A stretch of 64,000 nt of DNA from Branchiostoma floridae (lineage: Eukaryota; Chordata; Leptocardii; Amphioxiformes; Branchiostomatidae). Location: assembly GCF_000003815.2 (NCBI RefSeq), contig NC_049992.1, positions 16,955,379 through 17,019,378 of the forward strand, in the 5' to 3' direction. Shown here in pieces: positions 23,071 to 36,084 of the stretch (the first letter of the stretch is position 1; every line of letters begins with the position of its first letter). Below the pieces are notes generated by a model, which worked only from the letters and a program-made list of their open reading frames with translations, did no database searches and was not told the origin of the DNA. The position numbers and the translations under genes were made by a program.

Positions 23071-26000
23071 ACCGTATCATTACAATGGTACATTACTTCA
23101 CTGGACCTTCTGAAGTAGTTCAATCTCAAACCCACCACATGTAACACGTCAAAAGGGACCGTCCAGCATTGCCCTTGGGTGGAAGGCATCACGGGATGTT
23201 CTCGCCATCACAGACGATTTATTTTTCTTGGAAAGAGAAGACAGATCCCCACATACTCACGTAAATGTTATCTGTTGACTTTTGCCCTTTTTCTGGTCCC
23301 AGGAGTAATAGCACATTCTGATCGCTTGTGTAAGTAACAAAAATGACTGACAGCGCCCCCCGCTATGACTCAGAAATGTCAAGGGACGACCATGAGAAAG
23401 GTGATGACGTCTGGGACTTATATCAACCTACCACTGCGGAGTAGTTTTGGAGCTTTTTCACATAGCACTCTAACCACTTGTGATCCCCTCCGCATGCAAA
23501 TCTATCTAGCGGCAAATAACACTCATCACGCCTCCTAGAGCGACGCCGTTACGTGGCATCGGATGTCATATTCCTCCAGCGCGGTGCTATCTAGGCCATG
23601 CAACATATATCGGGGCATAGAGTTTGCCGCGGGCCTCTCTTACAGTGTTTTCTATCACAAACAGACTTTTTAGAAGTGTCTTGCACCACTTGTGATGGAC
23701 CACGGGCTGCTTTTGTGAAGACTTCGGCCTGATTGAATTTTCTAAGACGGTGCCGGATGACATTGTACGTAAGAAGGGACAAAAACAAGACGCTGTTTGG
23801 AATTTGAGAACTTCTTATTAACAGATGGTGGTGGCGGCTGCTGATATTAACCACTTCTTAGAGTTGGGTGCCCGTTCCTGACAAGGCCAGACAAGTAGAC
23901 AGTATTGTCCGTCGAAGACGCCTTGACCCGATCCTCACGAAGAAAGCGGTGTCTCGAAGAACTCTCGTCTTGGCTTGATCGGACATTGACCAGAAACCCT
24001 CACAATGGAAGAACGACGTCTCATGCTGTTCACCTGGGCGGATTCGAAGTGTCGACTGATGAACCGCATGTCCAGAGGTACGTACAGTAACCTAGACCGT
24101 GAATATTTATGTCTAAGAACAAGTTTTCACCCGTTACAGTTCCTCTTTTCTTTCTATATCTTAAGCATGCTCACCGGGAAGAATTTTCGTCTTTGTTATT
24201 TCAGTTTTCTGATTGTGTTCTCACCAATGTGGTTTAACTACCAATCGGTTTTGGGACGGTTAGTTGGAAAGCGAGTATTGGCGGACAGTTCAGTATGTTA
24301 CTTGGGGGAACTAAATTTGATATTTACTCTATGTAAGAACGAGTATACCTTTTCTCTCCCCCTCTCCCTATTTATCTTTCTCCCCCTCTCTCTCTTAGGG
24401 CATATTTTGCTCTAACTATTGGCTGCGTCTCTTGCTAGTGACTGTTATATCTGACTTCACTATAACCATGCATATATGGCTCAATAGCTTAACCATATCT
24501 GATGTTGAACCGATGGAAAGATATCATTTCCGCAGGATATGCTGTGTTTGCTTGCTTAAGCTTGGACATGACAAGACTTTCAATATGAGATACGGACAGA
24601 AGGACAGGATGTCTGGTCATTACCAAGATAGCTCAACAAGTCTGCCAACAAAGATTTTAAACTCAGTCGTGACGTCTTAGAGAATACGATACAAAACTGG
24701 CTCAAATCACGATATAATCATACATATGTAGAAACAAGGCAGGAGAGAAAGACACTGAAAAGCATTGCTAGAAATGTGTGGCCAACAACATGAAGATGAA
24801 GAACCACGATGACGTTTTTGAGCACCGCTTCTAGTTTAGTTGTCTTCCATTTGATTCCCAATCTCAGCAACTTAGCTTGATGGAATGGTTGTGTCCAATG
24901 TTTTATCTACTTATTTAAGAACCCTCCACGGTCATCGACGGTAAGCTGAAGTAAGTTCTATAGGGTTCAGGATGTCGGGGACATCCAGCACTTTACCTTG
25001 TTGATGATTCAGGTCACGTCCAATGACGTAACTTGTTATTCATTCGCCTGTGCTATATTTTCACTGAAATTTTATATGCTTTTAATTTCCTGTCTCTTTT
25101 AGAATAACAGTCGATCAATCTAAGTTTCTGCAAAAGGTCGCGGGCGCGTTATTAAAATTAAGATGGAGTACTTAGTAATCAGTTACGTGCTGTCCTGTAT
25201 GCAGCTCCTTGTATCTTATATGCTACTCTCTGAATGATGTCATATGTTTGTTGAAAAGTTACCAGCTCTGGTAAAATCTCCAGCTATTTTGCCCTTTTTT
25301 CGCCATTTGGTAGGTCGTCCTTATTTCTCTCACTACAGGCGTACTGCATAGTATTGTTCTTGTTCTTTTAGTCTTTTTTTTTCAGCACTTGCTATACCCA
25401 TTTCCATCATCTTCTCAGGATAAAGGTTTCAATGCACTCTTGTATACAATTGTTGTACAGTTCCTCGTCTGACAGAGTCTTCGTACAGAAGACGAGGAAA
25501 AGTTTTCTTAAACTTTTGGTGATGAGGAAAAGTTTTCTTAAACGTTTGGTATGAAATGTTTCCAGTTCACGTGCCATACCCCAAGATGAGCATATTGGAC
25601 AACAACTCCTTTCTATCATCTAGAAGTACATACGTTAGTCAACCTGAGGGTGGAACTTTAACTCCACTGGGGTACATTTTCTGGATGTATTAGTGCGCTC
25701 GCACTTATAACTCAACAACGTTTGATGGATTTGCTTGCAACATGGAAATGCTGCTTAGAGTGCACCGTAGCAGTTTTGTCAGATAACGCAGAATCGTAGA
25801 ACGACACCCCTACCTTGAAAGTGGCGTAGTACAGTCAATTAAAATAGCTGTTGGTCGCCTGTACAGCATAAGCTTTCACTGCCTGGCGATATTTAGCTAC
25901 TCTCCAAGCAGAGGTTAGGCCTTTACTACTCAGTGATACGATAAACAAATACCTTGACACAAACGTGTACCGGTTTTAAAGAAATGGTTATACGTACTTA

Positions 26001-27729
26001 AGAAGGCATCAAGCACCTTAGCATGCGGGGCAAACGCCATAACTACTCTATGGAGGTTTGTGTTCTACAGACTCATTTGCTCTGGCTTATATATTCAGAT
26101 GGCAAAACATTTGGCAAAACATTTCTACCAAGACATATCACTTGGATGATATGTCGTGACTACCCTGGGATTGCATCCTGTACATGTGTTGCCAGCACAC
26201 GCGACTTGTTCCCATGCAATCACTTTGACTATTTGCCATGGTTATTAATATCTACTTTCGGTAACTTCTTCGCAAGAGAAAAGTTTGCTCAAGGATACAA
26301 AAGTAATTATCTTCTGTCATTCAAAGTTTGCTTGCGACACATTTGATCGATTGTGGAAGCTTTTCGCTATGATTACCTTCACGAGTTCGGTTGCACAGTT
26401 TACGTAATTACGCAAAAGCAAATTCTTAGACGACAATCTGTTGGATTATGAATAAGCGGTACATTAGAAAGTTCTAGTTTGGCTGATTGAACCAATAGGA
26501 GTTTGAACGTTTTTTTTTCAAGGACTGTTATATGATATTACGTAAGCCTAGTGCAACATTGCCCACAAGTAATGGGACGTTTTTTTGTGATGCCCTGACG
26601 CAATTTCTGTCTAGGCCAGTAATATCTACTTCCATGCAAAACATGAACCATAAGAAGGCAGACGTCAGAGTTGAGTTGTGCGATTACGATTATAGTGCCA
26701 CCTAAAATCATTGAAAATCCTCATTTTTCCTGAAAATTCTGGCCCAACCTGAGGACTTCTTGAATTAGAAGCTAGTTGGGTCTAAGCTTTCCCGTTTTGG
26801 TAAACATTTGTTCACTTTTACGGTTTCGTTGGCCTGCAGAAGGAGTTTAGCTGTTGGGTCTTATGCCTTTATGGGTGGTATCAGGAGAAAACTGGGGTCA
26901 AAAGTGAGGTTTCTGTCACACAGCGAGCATTCCTCGGAGTTTGAGACAGTCAACCCCGGTTTCTTTCATTCTTCATTCCTTCATTCCTTTTCAATTGACT
27001 TTTCAATTTATGTAAACGGGACCTCTATGTGACATTGCTCTCCTAGATCGGCCGGTAACTTGCACAAAGCGTCCATTATATAAACTTTTCCAGTCTACTT
27101 AATGCATCTACACATAGTGGCTAAACAACACCTCAAGTTCACGTTTCTCAGCCAAACGTGCAGTCCTAGGTTCGGGGCGAGCTCTAAAATGGGTTCCAAG
27201 CACCTCTCGGTCTATTAAATCTGCAAGTATTGACGTCACTAGCCACTCTACGAAACCACCATCTACCACTTTCTCAAATTGGCTTGGCACCGTAATACGT
27301 GTATGCGGAGTTTGAGTATTGTGAAGAGGATTCAGATGATGGCAAGTTGTCGCTAATGACGTGCATGTGGGTACGTGCCACCCGACTCTACCAGTGACGC
27401 CATTGACCGCGACGTCGGCGGTCTCGTTTCACTCAGCGTGAACGATTGTCCGTTGGGTGTTTATCGCATCGAAAATTTGACGGTGTTGATAATGTCGATA
27501 AGTGTCATTCGGGTTCTGGTGGGCAATTTTGGTTTATCCCGGAAATTTGCGTTTTACAGACATAGTCTGTGACAATGGTACCGCTTTCCAAAGTTGCTTT
27601 AGATTGAATCATTTGTAACCTACGAATTTGCACTATTACGTAATCGTACGGCGAAATTTAAGATTTTAGACTAACAAAAAAACGTTGGAAACTTCCAAAC
27701 TTTATCAAAAGAAAGTACACTGCATTACT
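23071..27729. other. Intergenic, largely unannotatable
   Basis: I find no gene with recognisable domains; frames such as 24005-24415 (136 codons) and 26023-26346 (107 codons) show none. Minor items: pyrimidine-rich CTCTCTCCCCCTC at 24350-24400, a direct repeat GAGGAAAAGTTTTCTTAAAC at 25493-25545, and a MULE-like end CTCTCCAAGCAGAGGTTAG near 25908. Confidence 0.4.
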
Positions 27730-28070
27730 TTATTGAGATTTCCACATTTGTGGAAGGATTGACATACCATGTAACTATCACCTTTACAAGATGTTAGGTA
27801 GGAGACCAGACTGTAAAGTTTGAAGCATTACCACCGAGAGGGACTCCTACTCTTTTCGATAAGTGCGGCAGGTTCTTTTAAGTGCTTGAGATGTGGTTTC
27901 CCTCTAAGGCGGTGAATGTCAGGGTTGTAGCCTCGGTCGGACTCCGAGATCACAAATTTGTCCCGATGGACTGCAAGATACCGGAGGGTACCCCTCGGTG
28001 TTCCCCACGGGTAGGTCTTGATATCTATTTGCTACCGTTCGGAACACCTTGCGGCTTCCGGGCTATTTTA
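27730..28070 (-). mobile_element. SINE body, related to 52080-52470
   Basis: It shares AAGGATTGACATA, ATCACCTTTACAAGATGT, AGACCAGACTG and TACTCTTTTCGATAAG blocks with the SINE at 52 kb. The tRNA-like head is not visible and may lie in the gap that follows. Confidence 0.55.
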
Positions 28071-28421
28071 NNNNNNNNNNNNNNNNNNNNNNNNNNNNNN
28101 NNNNNNNNNNNNNNNNNNNNNNNNNNNNNNNNNNNNNNNNNNNNNNNNNNNNNNNNNNNNNNNNNNNNNNNNNNNNNNNNNNNNNNNNNNNNNNNNNNNN
28201 NNNNNNNNNNNNNNNNNNNNNNNNNNNNNNNNNNNNNNNNNNNNNNNNNNNNNNNNNNNNNNNNNNNNNNNNNNNNNNNNNNNNNNNNNNNNNNNNNNNN
28301 NNNNNNNNNNNNNNNNNNNNNNNNNNNNNNNNNNNNNNNNNNNNNNNNNNNNNNNNNNNNNNNNNNNNNNNNNNNNNNNNNNNNNNNNNNNNNNNNNNNN
28401 NNNNNNNNNNNNNNNNNNNNN
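28071..28421. other. Assembly gap (N run)
   Basis: 351 unresolved bases; frames across it are meaningless. Confidence 1.
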
Positions 28422-29261
28422 AGGTGTCCCACGTGGTCACGTTGGGGCCACGCCCGAAAGTTTAAAAAAAAAAAAAACAGCCAGTGAACAGCCCCGCAAG
28501 GCCCTTCTTTCCTGTAGTTGTAAGTCCCTATTTATAAGCCAGGTGGCGCTGAGCTGGACTCACCCATTAGGGCATGGAGGGGTGATGAATCCTGGTATCA
28601 TTTTAGTATTCTGGCTTTAGCTCTTTGAATTGTAATGTAGATCTGTTTTGTGCGAGCTTTTATAGGGGGCCCGAAGTCATGCCGTCCTCGGATTGTTTTT
28701 AAATTCAGCCCTCTAAAATGGCATTCCCCCTGTTTGGTGGAGGATTTCAATTTTAGAAACGGATGCTGTCGATGACCACACTGTTAGCTTGCGAGGGTGT
28801 TTTTAGGGTATCTCCGAGTGCTGTCGGGGGTTATCCCAAACCACGACAGAACCTATGGGTATGAAGTTTAGTCGTCCCTCCACACAAAAGTTGCCCCTTG
28901 AAGACATTGAGTCTTTCTCAACCAGTGAAAGATAAAACATATCGTCCCTAACATTCATCATGTCCTTCACCTCACCTCCACCTGTTAATTCACCTCCTTG
29001 TGGGTGGTTTTCAAGAGCACCATGGACAGTCTATGGGGTGACTACACAATTACATTTTTCCATTAACACATGTAATCCCATTTGGAAGTGGAGGAAACAA
29101 ATGTGTCATTATCTCAAGAATTAAAAATTCAAACCATACTGTGGGCATACAAACTTACCCTCGAATGATAGCCTACTATGTCCAGTCTCATCATTTACAT
29201 TTGCAAGATGCGGCTAGTCTTAAGATAGACCCCCCTAATCAGAGCCCTTAGATTGGTCCTT
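28422..29261. other. Intergenic, nothing recognised
   Basis: No coding or repeat signal except a short A-run at 28464-28477. Confidence 0.4.
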
Positions 29262-29840
29262 AAGGCTTAGAACAGCTATCTGGCAACGATACCACTATCC
29301 CCTATCCACCACCCTTCTCCACCTAACTCTGTCCTCCGACTCGCATAGTGTCAGCTAGGCCCAGTCCGGTCCATTCTTTTATGTTGCCTTCCAACTTTTC
29401 TTATGGCTTCCCCTCGTCAGACATCCTGTCACTGTTCTTTATAGTAAGCCCCGAACACATGATCAAACCATTTTAGCTTTGTCTTCATTCAATAGTTATC
29501 AAGAGGTTATCATGTGGTCCAATGGCTTGTACTCTTGCACTACATTGTTGAGGACTGCCTCGTTGGTAACGTGATCTGGAATTTTCCTGCAGCTACTTGA
29601 CTTGTTGTCATTAGAAATATCCTTCTATTTAGATAGGCTGAGATTATCATGTGGTCCAATGGCTTGTACTCTTGTACTACATTGTTGAGGACTTTCTCGT
29701 TGGTAACGTGATCTGGAATTTTCCTGCAGCTTCTTGACTTGTTTTCATTGGAAAAATCCTTTTCCTTAGATCGGCTGTACGTGTCCAGGTTTCGTAACCA
29801 CACGTACACACTGTCAGATAAATTGACAGAGCTAATGACC
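29262..29840 (-). mobile_element. LINE RT C-terminal remnant with internal duplication
   Basis: Minus-strand fragments read CGYETWTRTADLRKRI, then in another frame SRSCRKIPDHVTNEKVLNNV, then LEGNIKEWTGLGLADTMRV. This is the usual order of the RT thumb/C-terminal region of RTE/CR1-type elements (Y-C-E-W-T, R-I-x-x, W-T-G-L). Blocks at 29500-29640 and 29640-29765 are a direct duplication of about 140 bp. Frames are broken. Confidence 0.7.
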
Positions 29841-30049
29841 GCGTGAGATTAATTTTGGAGCGTAAACATACGCACCATGTCCAAGGATGAATCATGTAAA
29901 CATGACCCTTTCTAGGTTCGCCTCTCCTGTTTGCAAATACCGTTTGTGGTTTGTGTTATGAAAATGCCAGGTCATATCACACCCACCTCTCTCAAAACAC
30001 ACTCAGATGGAGCCTGAAATAGCTCGGGAGACTGGACAGTGTTAAGGGC

Positions 30050-30310
30050 TCCTTATACATAAAACGCTTGACAACTGATCGAAATATCCGGAACCCTAGC
30101 TGAAAGGCGATTTAGTTACTTGGCAAATGACAGACCTCGGTTCAAATTCCGGGAAGGGAATCTCGACTGGACGGGGCAAAAACCTGGGGTGCCGTGTTGG
30201 AAAATGTGCCTCGAGCATAAAAGGGACGGTCTAGAAACCCCTCACAGTGAAATATACCCTGCTACTGGAACAGTAAGGGGAACATGCTGACCTATCTGCC
30301 ACTAGGCACT
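30050..30310 (+). mobile_element. Possible tRNA-derived SINE
   Basis: CTCGGTTCAAATTCCGG (30137-30153) resembles a B-box with a T-arm, preceded by an A-box-like AGCTGAAAGGCGA. Stems are too poor for a tRNA gene. Confidence 0.35.
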
Positions 30311-32329
30311 ACAGGGTGAACGTTATCCTAAATGATTTTCGCCAGATTGCCTCGTTACTGGTAATACTAATACACAAAAATTCGAGGAAATTTCTCGACT
30401 AACCGAGAAGAATCGACCCAGTGCAGCCGGTATGAACCTGTGTCTAATCTTTGGCTTTTCGCCAGGAGGCGTTAGTGTAATACTTTCGTAATACAAATTT
30501 GCCTACAATATTACAGGCATTAGACTAGTGGCCAAAGTGGGGGCTTACAATGGCGAAAGCAACATGTACCGACACCACATTCGTCCAAGACTAGGGACCT
30601 ACTCACTAGAGGTACAATATTCCTTTTATCACTGCTTAAGTTAGCGATTACGTCACTGACCTATCATAAATGAGTGTCAATAATTACGAGTGCTTGTAGC
30701 CTCTTACAGCGTTAACTTACATAGCTGATGTTTTGTGAAAGCGTCTCTGGTACTCATGGTTCATATTGGTCTTCACGCCTCGTTGAAAATTTGTTTGAAA
30801 TCTTGAGATTTATTTTTGAAATCTTAAGATTTTGTGGTAAATCTTTGAGATTTTAATGAGAATCTTGCTTCAGGTGGCATTTGCCTGTGCGTTTGTGTTT
30901 TTTTGTGGACAGAAAAAGGTGTGGATGGTTCCACATTACATTTGATAAAAGGGTAGGTGAAGATGAAATTCGCTAGCGGGCCTCCTACTGGCTTTCTTCG
31001 GTACTGTAGTGGAACGTCCGGTTTTGCTATCTCGTCTTATGGACCACTTGTAATTTCAATAGCTTTTAGGGAAAAGTAATTTTGTCCCCATTGCAGCTTG
31101 TTCTGTAGCTACAGGGGCGTTTTTGTTAAAATAAGCTATTGTGTAAGAATATAATTTTCTATAGCCTGTGTGTTTCATCTGTCCCGTGGTTGACCCTGAA
31201 TCATGTGCATAGCTCACATGGAATGTAAACAAGGCCGCTGGTAAGGTTCGCTTGTTCTTGGTACCGGTTTACTCAAACTCTTGTGTAAAGAAAATGTCAG
31301 ACGATAAGGAGACACACACCCTGACACACCCCCGGATAGGTTGATTATTAACACGGAGGTCTGTACAGTGTTAAGGGCTTCGGGCTGAAAAACACTTGAG
31401 AACCGCCTATACTTGGTCATTTGTGTCCTACAGAGGATTGTGCTGAAAAAAAAAGGAAATGGAAAATCCAGAAGGCAACGCACAATTGAAAGTAGTGATG
31501 CAATCGTAAATTTAACAATATATTAACAATATTGACATTATATTGAAGGTTATTTTTGCACAGTTGACTTTGTTCTCATGGGACTACTTGTTCACTTATT
31601 CATACTCTCTTCTGCACACCTTTGAACATGAGTCAACGAAAGAACGTTTTCATGGGAGATGGCAACTTCTTACAAAAATGGCTCGAGCACTACCCTCTAC
31701 AGCATTCTCTTTGCCAAAAGTATAACATTATTAACAACGAGTTGACATTTGCACTGCCAGTGAGTGACACTCTGAAGGCACCTGTAACTGTAAGCTACGA
31801 ACGTTTCGGATCTTCTGACTGCATATGCAGTTTATTCAATCATTTCTGACATGTCTTGACTTGCTTGATTTTTTTTTGTTACTTCACAGACTTATCCTAG
31901 CTTAGTGAAGGAATTGTGCACAAGAAGTCAACAAGAAAACAGTCTTTTTTATTTCTAATTTTTTTTGCCATTGATATTTGTATTGGCAATGACCACCTAG
32001 CTAAGATCAAAGGCCGGTCGAGGATAAATACAGTTTGCAGAAGTTAATACTTGAACAGCATCTCTTCTCCCTTAGTTAAAGACATCATACCCACGCACTT
32101 GCGCGAGGGCAAAATGACCTATGTAGCGCCCCCAGTAGCCTGTGTAACAAAATCTATTACTACAAGGGACTGGTTGATCCGCCTTCCGATCAGTGGATGG
32201 GCTGCCAGTACCCTAAATTGCCTGATAAAATCTCACTTATAGCAGCCCGCCCAACATCCGGCGGGAAGGGACCAGTTACAGCCCTGGACAGCAGATTCTG
32301 TGTTACACCGGCTATGCCCCCAACAAAAC
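30311..32329. other. Intergenic, nothing recognised
   Basis: No gene recognised; open frames of 60-89 codons have no domain. Short TGAGATTT/AATCTT iterations at 30780-30870. Confidence 0.4.
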
Positions 32330-32480
32330 ACCCAAACTAGACAAAGCCACAATGACCGGTACCATGTTCAAAAACAATTCAATCTCTACAACTGGATAAA
32401 AACGGATATTTACTTCCGGACGTTTCGAGTGACATCCATCACTCTTCTTCAGCAAAAGCAGAACCGGTACCATGCCTTGT
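32330..32480 (-). mobile_element. Retroelement terminal repeat with hammerhead-like core
   Basis: On the minus strand, CTGAAGA (32452-32446) is followed by a perfect 6-bp hairpin (GAGTGA, loop TGGATG, TCACTC) and GAAACGTC. This resembles the core of hammerhead motifs in Penelope-like elements. There is one extra A before stem II, and I cannot find a proper stem III, so an active ribozyme is not supported. Confidence 0.4.
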
Positions 32481-33254
32481 AATAAGGAAGGTAGTCAAAC
32501 ACGACAGCTGTCGTGATCTGTGATAATCACAAACGTTGATTGGGACAGTGCACATACATTGTTTATTGTCCAAAATTTCAACCACGACTTTAATTTCCTT
32601 CACGGATGGAAGGATATATGTACAGTTTGATCAAAGCTGTTGCTATGGCAACCACAATGATTCTGTCTCCCATGGGAGCTCATTATAGGCAACATCTTCG
32701 ATGAATACTGCTCTTCTTCCGCTAGATCCCAGAAGCAATCAACACTTGAGCCCTCAATTTCAATCACGACTCTTCTTAATGGACCGAAAGGAAATGAACA
32801 GCTTGATCAAAGCCGTGGCTATGGCAAACATAATGATTCTATCCCCTATGAGAGCCCATTAGAAGCAACAGCTCTTCTTCAGTCAGTTTTTGGATCTAAT
32901 CATCACTGGAAGAATCGTGACAGGTAACACGAGTCGTGTTTTTACTAGACAGAACTTTTCTTTCATCTATCCACAAGGTCTCATTAAATTTCAAGAAGTT
33001 GGCGACTGACGTAGACTCATCTACGGATGATGCACTCAATTATAAGACTTAACTGTCCATCACAATGCCTAACTTATCATTAAACTCAAACCTTGTTATG
33101 TGACGTTAAAGTTCTCCTGGTGCAAACAAAGAAACAAAAGTTTGGGAATGACGTCTACGCGTACGGTCACGGAACTTACTATACAGAATAATGTCTAATT
33201 AGATAAGTAGAAGAAACTACTAATGTCTCCTCAAATTTCCACTGGCTGACGTAT
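32481..33254. other. Intergenic with a weak direct repeat
   Basis: GATCAAAGCTGTTGCTATGG at about 32630 and GATCAAAGCCGTGGCTATGG at about 32804 head two diverged copies of roughly 170 bp. No gene. Confidence 0.45.
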
Positions 33255-33370
33255 GAGGCCAAGTTGGTTTGATTATATGGATGGCATCCTCTGGGAACCC
33301 CCAAGCCGATGCGAATAAAAAAAAAACGTTTTGCCAAAAAGTTGCCTTTATTATGAAATCTAAGAGGTCA
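33255..33370. mobile_element. MITE fragment, inverted relative of 50145-50330
   Basis: TTTGATTATATGGATGGCAT, CCTCTGGGAACCC and AAAGTTGCCTTTATTATGAA match the reverse complement of 50215-50325. Confidence 0.65.
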
Positions 33371-34142
33371 GGAAGGTTAACCATGTGATTAAAAACACAA
33401 TATGTATGGTATACCAAACAATAGATTCACATCTGATTCTATGACCTTGCAATTGGAATTGACCTTGCCATTCTATAACCGTTTTAGAATTTTTGATTAG
33501 TAGACGTTTACTGATATTTTTATGCATTCTACGGCATATATTTGGTAATTTCGCAGCTGCTTTCTATTATTCATAGTTTGGTTGAAAACTTTTTTTAATT
33601 ATTGGAAATGGCAAAAAAAATGATGCACGCTCGGATGTCACCCATAATGTTTTAATCAACTTAACATGGCCTGGCACATAATCGCGAATGACGTCGAAGC
33701 ACCATAGGGAGTGTATTCAGATTGCATCAACAAATCTGTCTTGTTGCCTTCATACGTGTATCAAATGTGTTTTGCAGACGGCTCGTCTGTTCTTGTTGAT
33801 ATAATCTTACCCTGTCCGTGCGTCAGAACGCATCTCAGTAGCGAACACAATGCTGCATCACGTCTATGACACCCACTTGTAACCGCGGTGTCAATCTAAC
33901 TGGCTTTGTCATAGATAATTTATTTTCCGTTGACTACACACTAACTATCTCTTAAAAACATTGAGATAACTTAACAAATTGCAATGTTTTTGGTACATTC
34001 GATTCTAGAACTTACCCTTTTTTTTTTCTTTTATCTTCGCTCCGTAAACAGGAAGAAAAAATGAATACGAAGAGCGTAGAGGTTCAGGTTGTGGCCCATT
34101 AGTGCTTCTTGTCAGTACCATTAGGCCGCAGGAAGTAATTTT
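33371..34142. other. Intergenic, nothing recognised
   Basis: No support for a gene. Confidence 0.4.
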
Positions 34143-34573
34143 TATGGATGACATCCTCTACAGACTTCAAAAATAATGAGATAAATAAAACAAGGTAGCA
34201 AATTTTCTAAATAGACACCATAAACGTTGTAATACGAACTGAAGTGACAAAAAATCGTATCACAACCAACAAAAGTGCACTACTGTAGTAAAAATGACAC
34301 TAGTGTGGTAGACTGGTAATCGCCAGCCATGTTAGAAACTACTCTAATGGCTTCCACATTGGTGGCACTTTTACAACTATCCAGCAAGCTTCACTTCTGC
34401 ACCTACAGTCATGGTTACCTCTCTAGTGTCAATTCTACATACAATTATTAGGTTACAACACAATCAAATTTACCCATTTTGGTCCATTTGACCATCCCTG
34501 AAGAAGAAAAAAGTCATTTTTTTCCTGAAATCAGGCCCAAATTTAATGAGCGCGCGGATGTTATCCATACAAT
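34143..34573. mobile_element. Non-autonomous element, copy 2 of the 15958-16410 family
   Basis: Colinear with copy 1 (CTAGTGTGGTAGACTGGTA, TTACAACTATCCA, TTTGACCATCCCTGAAGAAG). The ends TATGGATGACATCC and GGATGTTATCCATA are inverted. Confidence 0.7.
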
Positions 34574-34644
34574 TTGCTTGATGTGGCCTTACTGTGCATT
34601 TCGGTAGTGAGTGGAATGCCCTAACTCGGTCACCTTGTGGTTAG

Positions 34645-35263
34645 AACCCTGTCACGTTGCGCGAAAATCGATCGGACACGAGTCTGAGTGCTCTAAATGA
34701 CATCTTCGGCAGTAATACCTCCGGTATTTTCTAGATCAGATCGGACTTGTTAGTGATCGCCGGAAAATTTTAGGAGTAGCCGTCACCGGTGATCTTTCAG
34801 GTCGCAGAGCTTTGAGATGTCAGGCGAGCAGAGACCGACTTATTGGTCGTCCGTCGAAAATCGATTGCTTACAAATGTAGACTTTCTTTGAACTCGGACC
34901 TCTTTGAATTCTGTGGTAGTATGCGGGCTGGGTTTGTCCCACAATTCCTTTCCTGTGATCATTTCTATTCTGCCCATGCGGTCCATTAAATGGTAAAAAA
35001 GATTCCCACAACTAAGGCATCAAAATTGATTGAACAATTGCCTTTTTGTGAGGAACGTTTTGTCTTACTTCGTCCGTGTGCAAGAGGTCATGGAAGGTTC
35101 ATTATCATAAATGTATTCCCAGGTGATCGTCCGATCCTCGCTCAATGTGATGGGGAAGGTTTTCAGACGAAAAATACGCGCGACCCTCTGTCGATCTTAA
35201 AGTCGGCCGATCTTCCTGCGATCGCGAAGTACGCCCGAAGCTCGTCGACAATGTGAAGGGGGT
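34645..35263. mobile_element. TIR element sharing its end with 39161-39388
   Basis: AACCCTGTCACGTTGCGCG then AAAATCGATCGGAC matches the reverse complement of the right end at 39342-39388. The right end CTCGTCGACAATGTGAAGGG is a diverged inversion. No coding capacity seen. Confidence 0.55.
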
Positions 35264-35279
35264 ATGTAAGTGATGTCCC

Positions 35280-35890
35280 TAAACGGTGCGTTATTCCATC
35301 TATTTGGAGACAAATTTAAGTCTTATGAGATTTCATTCATAAACGTTTCTAGTAGAACCCTACGTACTCATAGTAGCAGCCACATGTGAATGAACGTACC
35401 GTGTGTAGTCAGATCTCCATTCATAAATCATAGCAAAGAACTCTGACTGATTTACAAAGATCAAGTAGACTCGTTATTCCGTCCGATTTGACTTTGAAAC
35501 ATTAAAGTTTAGTCTCATGAGATTCCATTCATAATTTTTTCTAGTAGACCCTGCGTACCATTAGTTTCAGCCAACGCCCACATATGAATGAACGAACCGT
35601 GTGTAGTCGGAAGATAAAGGACGTCCATTCATAAAACGCATCAAAGATCGTAGACTCATTATTCAGTCTGCTTTGAATTGGAGACAAAGTTCAGTCTCAT
35701 GAGATTCCATTCATAAAATTTTCTAGTAGACCCTGCGTACCCTTAGTAGCAGCCAAGAACCACATGTGAATAATAATGAATGAACCGGGTGTAGTCAGAA
35801 GATAAAGGACATCCGTTCATATCTAAAACTCCAAAGATTTCCAAAGATCAAGAAGACTTTTTATTATTCCGTCCGATTTGAAAGACGTCA
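35280..35890. repeat. Tandem repeat, three units of about 185-200 bp
   Basis: Each unit has ATGAGATTCCATTCATAA, TCTAGTAGACCCTGCGTACC, GAATGAACGAACCGTGTGTA and a CGTTATTCCGTCCGATTTGA-type end. Starts near 35320, 35512 and 35692. Confidence 0.85.
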
Positions 35891-36084
35891 TAGGTTAGTA
35901 TATATAAGACTTCTCGGAACTATTATTCTAAAAGTCAAATGTTTTCGAAAGAACCTTTTAAGAGTCGTCTCATGGGGAGACGTCATAGATGAGCGGGGGC
36001 GGTGGAATGGATGACAGGAACTCGCATAAGGCCTCGAAAAATCAATGTTGTGTTTCCTAGCAAGGCCTGAACGAAAACTTGTGA

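Noticed and set aside
24005-24415. 136-codon open frame
   Set aside because: Hydrophobic, low-complexity C-terminus from a pyrimidine-rich tract; no domain or splice evidence.
27882-28620. Frames of 125-201 codons across N
   Set aside because: They consist mostly of unresolved bases in the gap.
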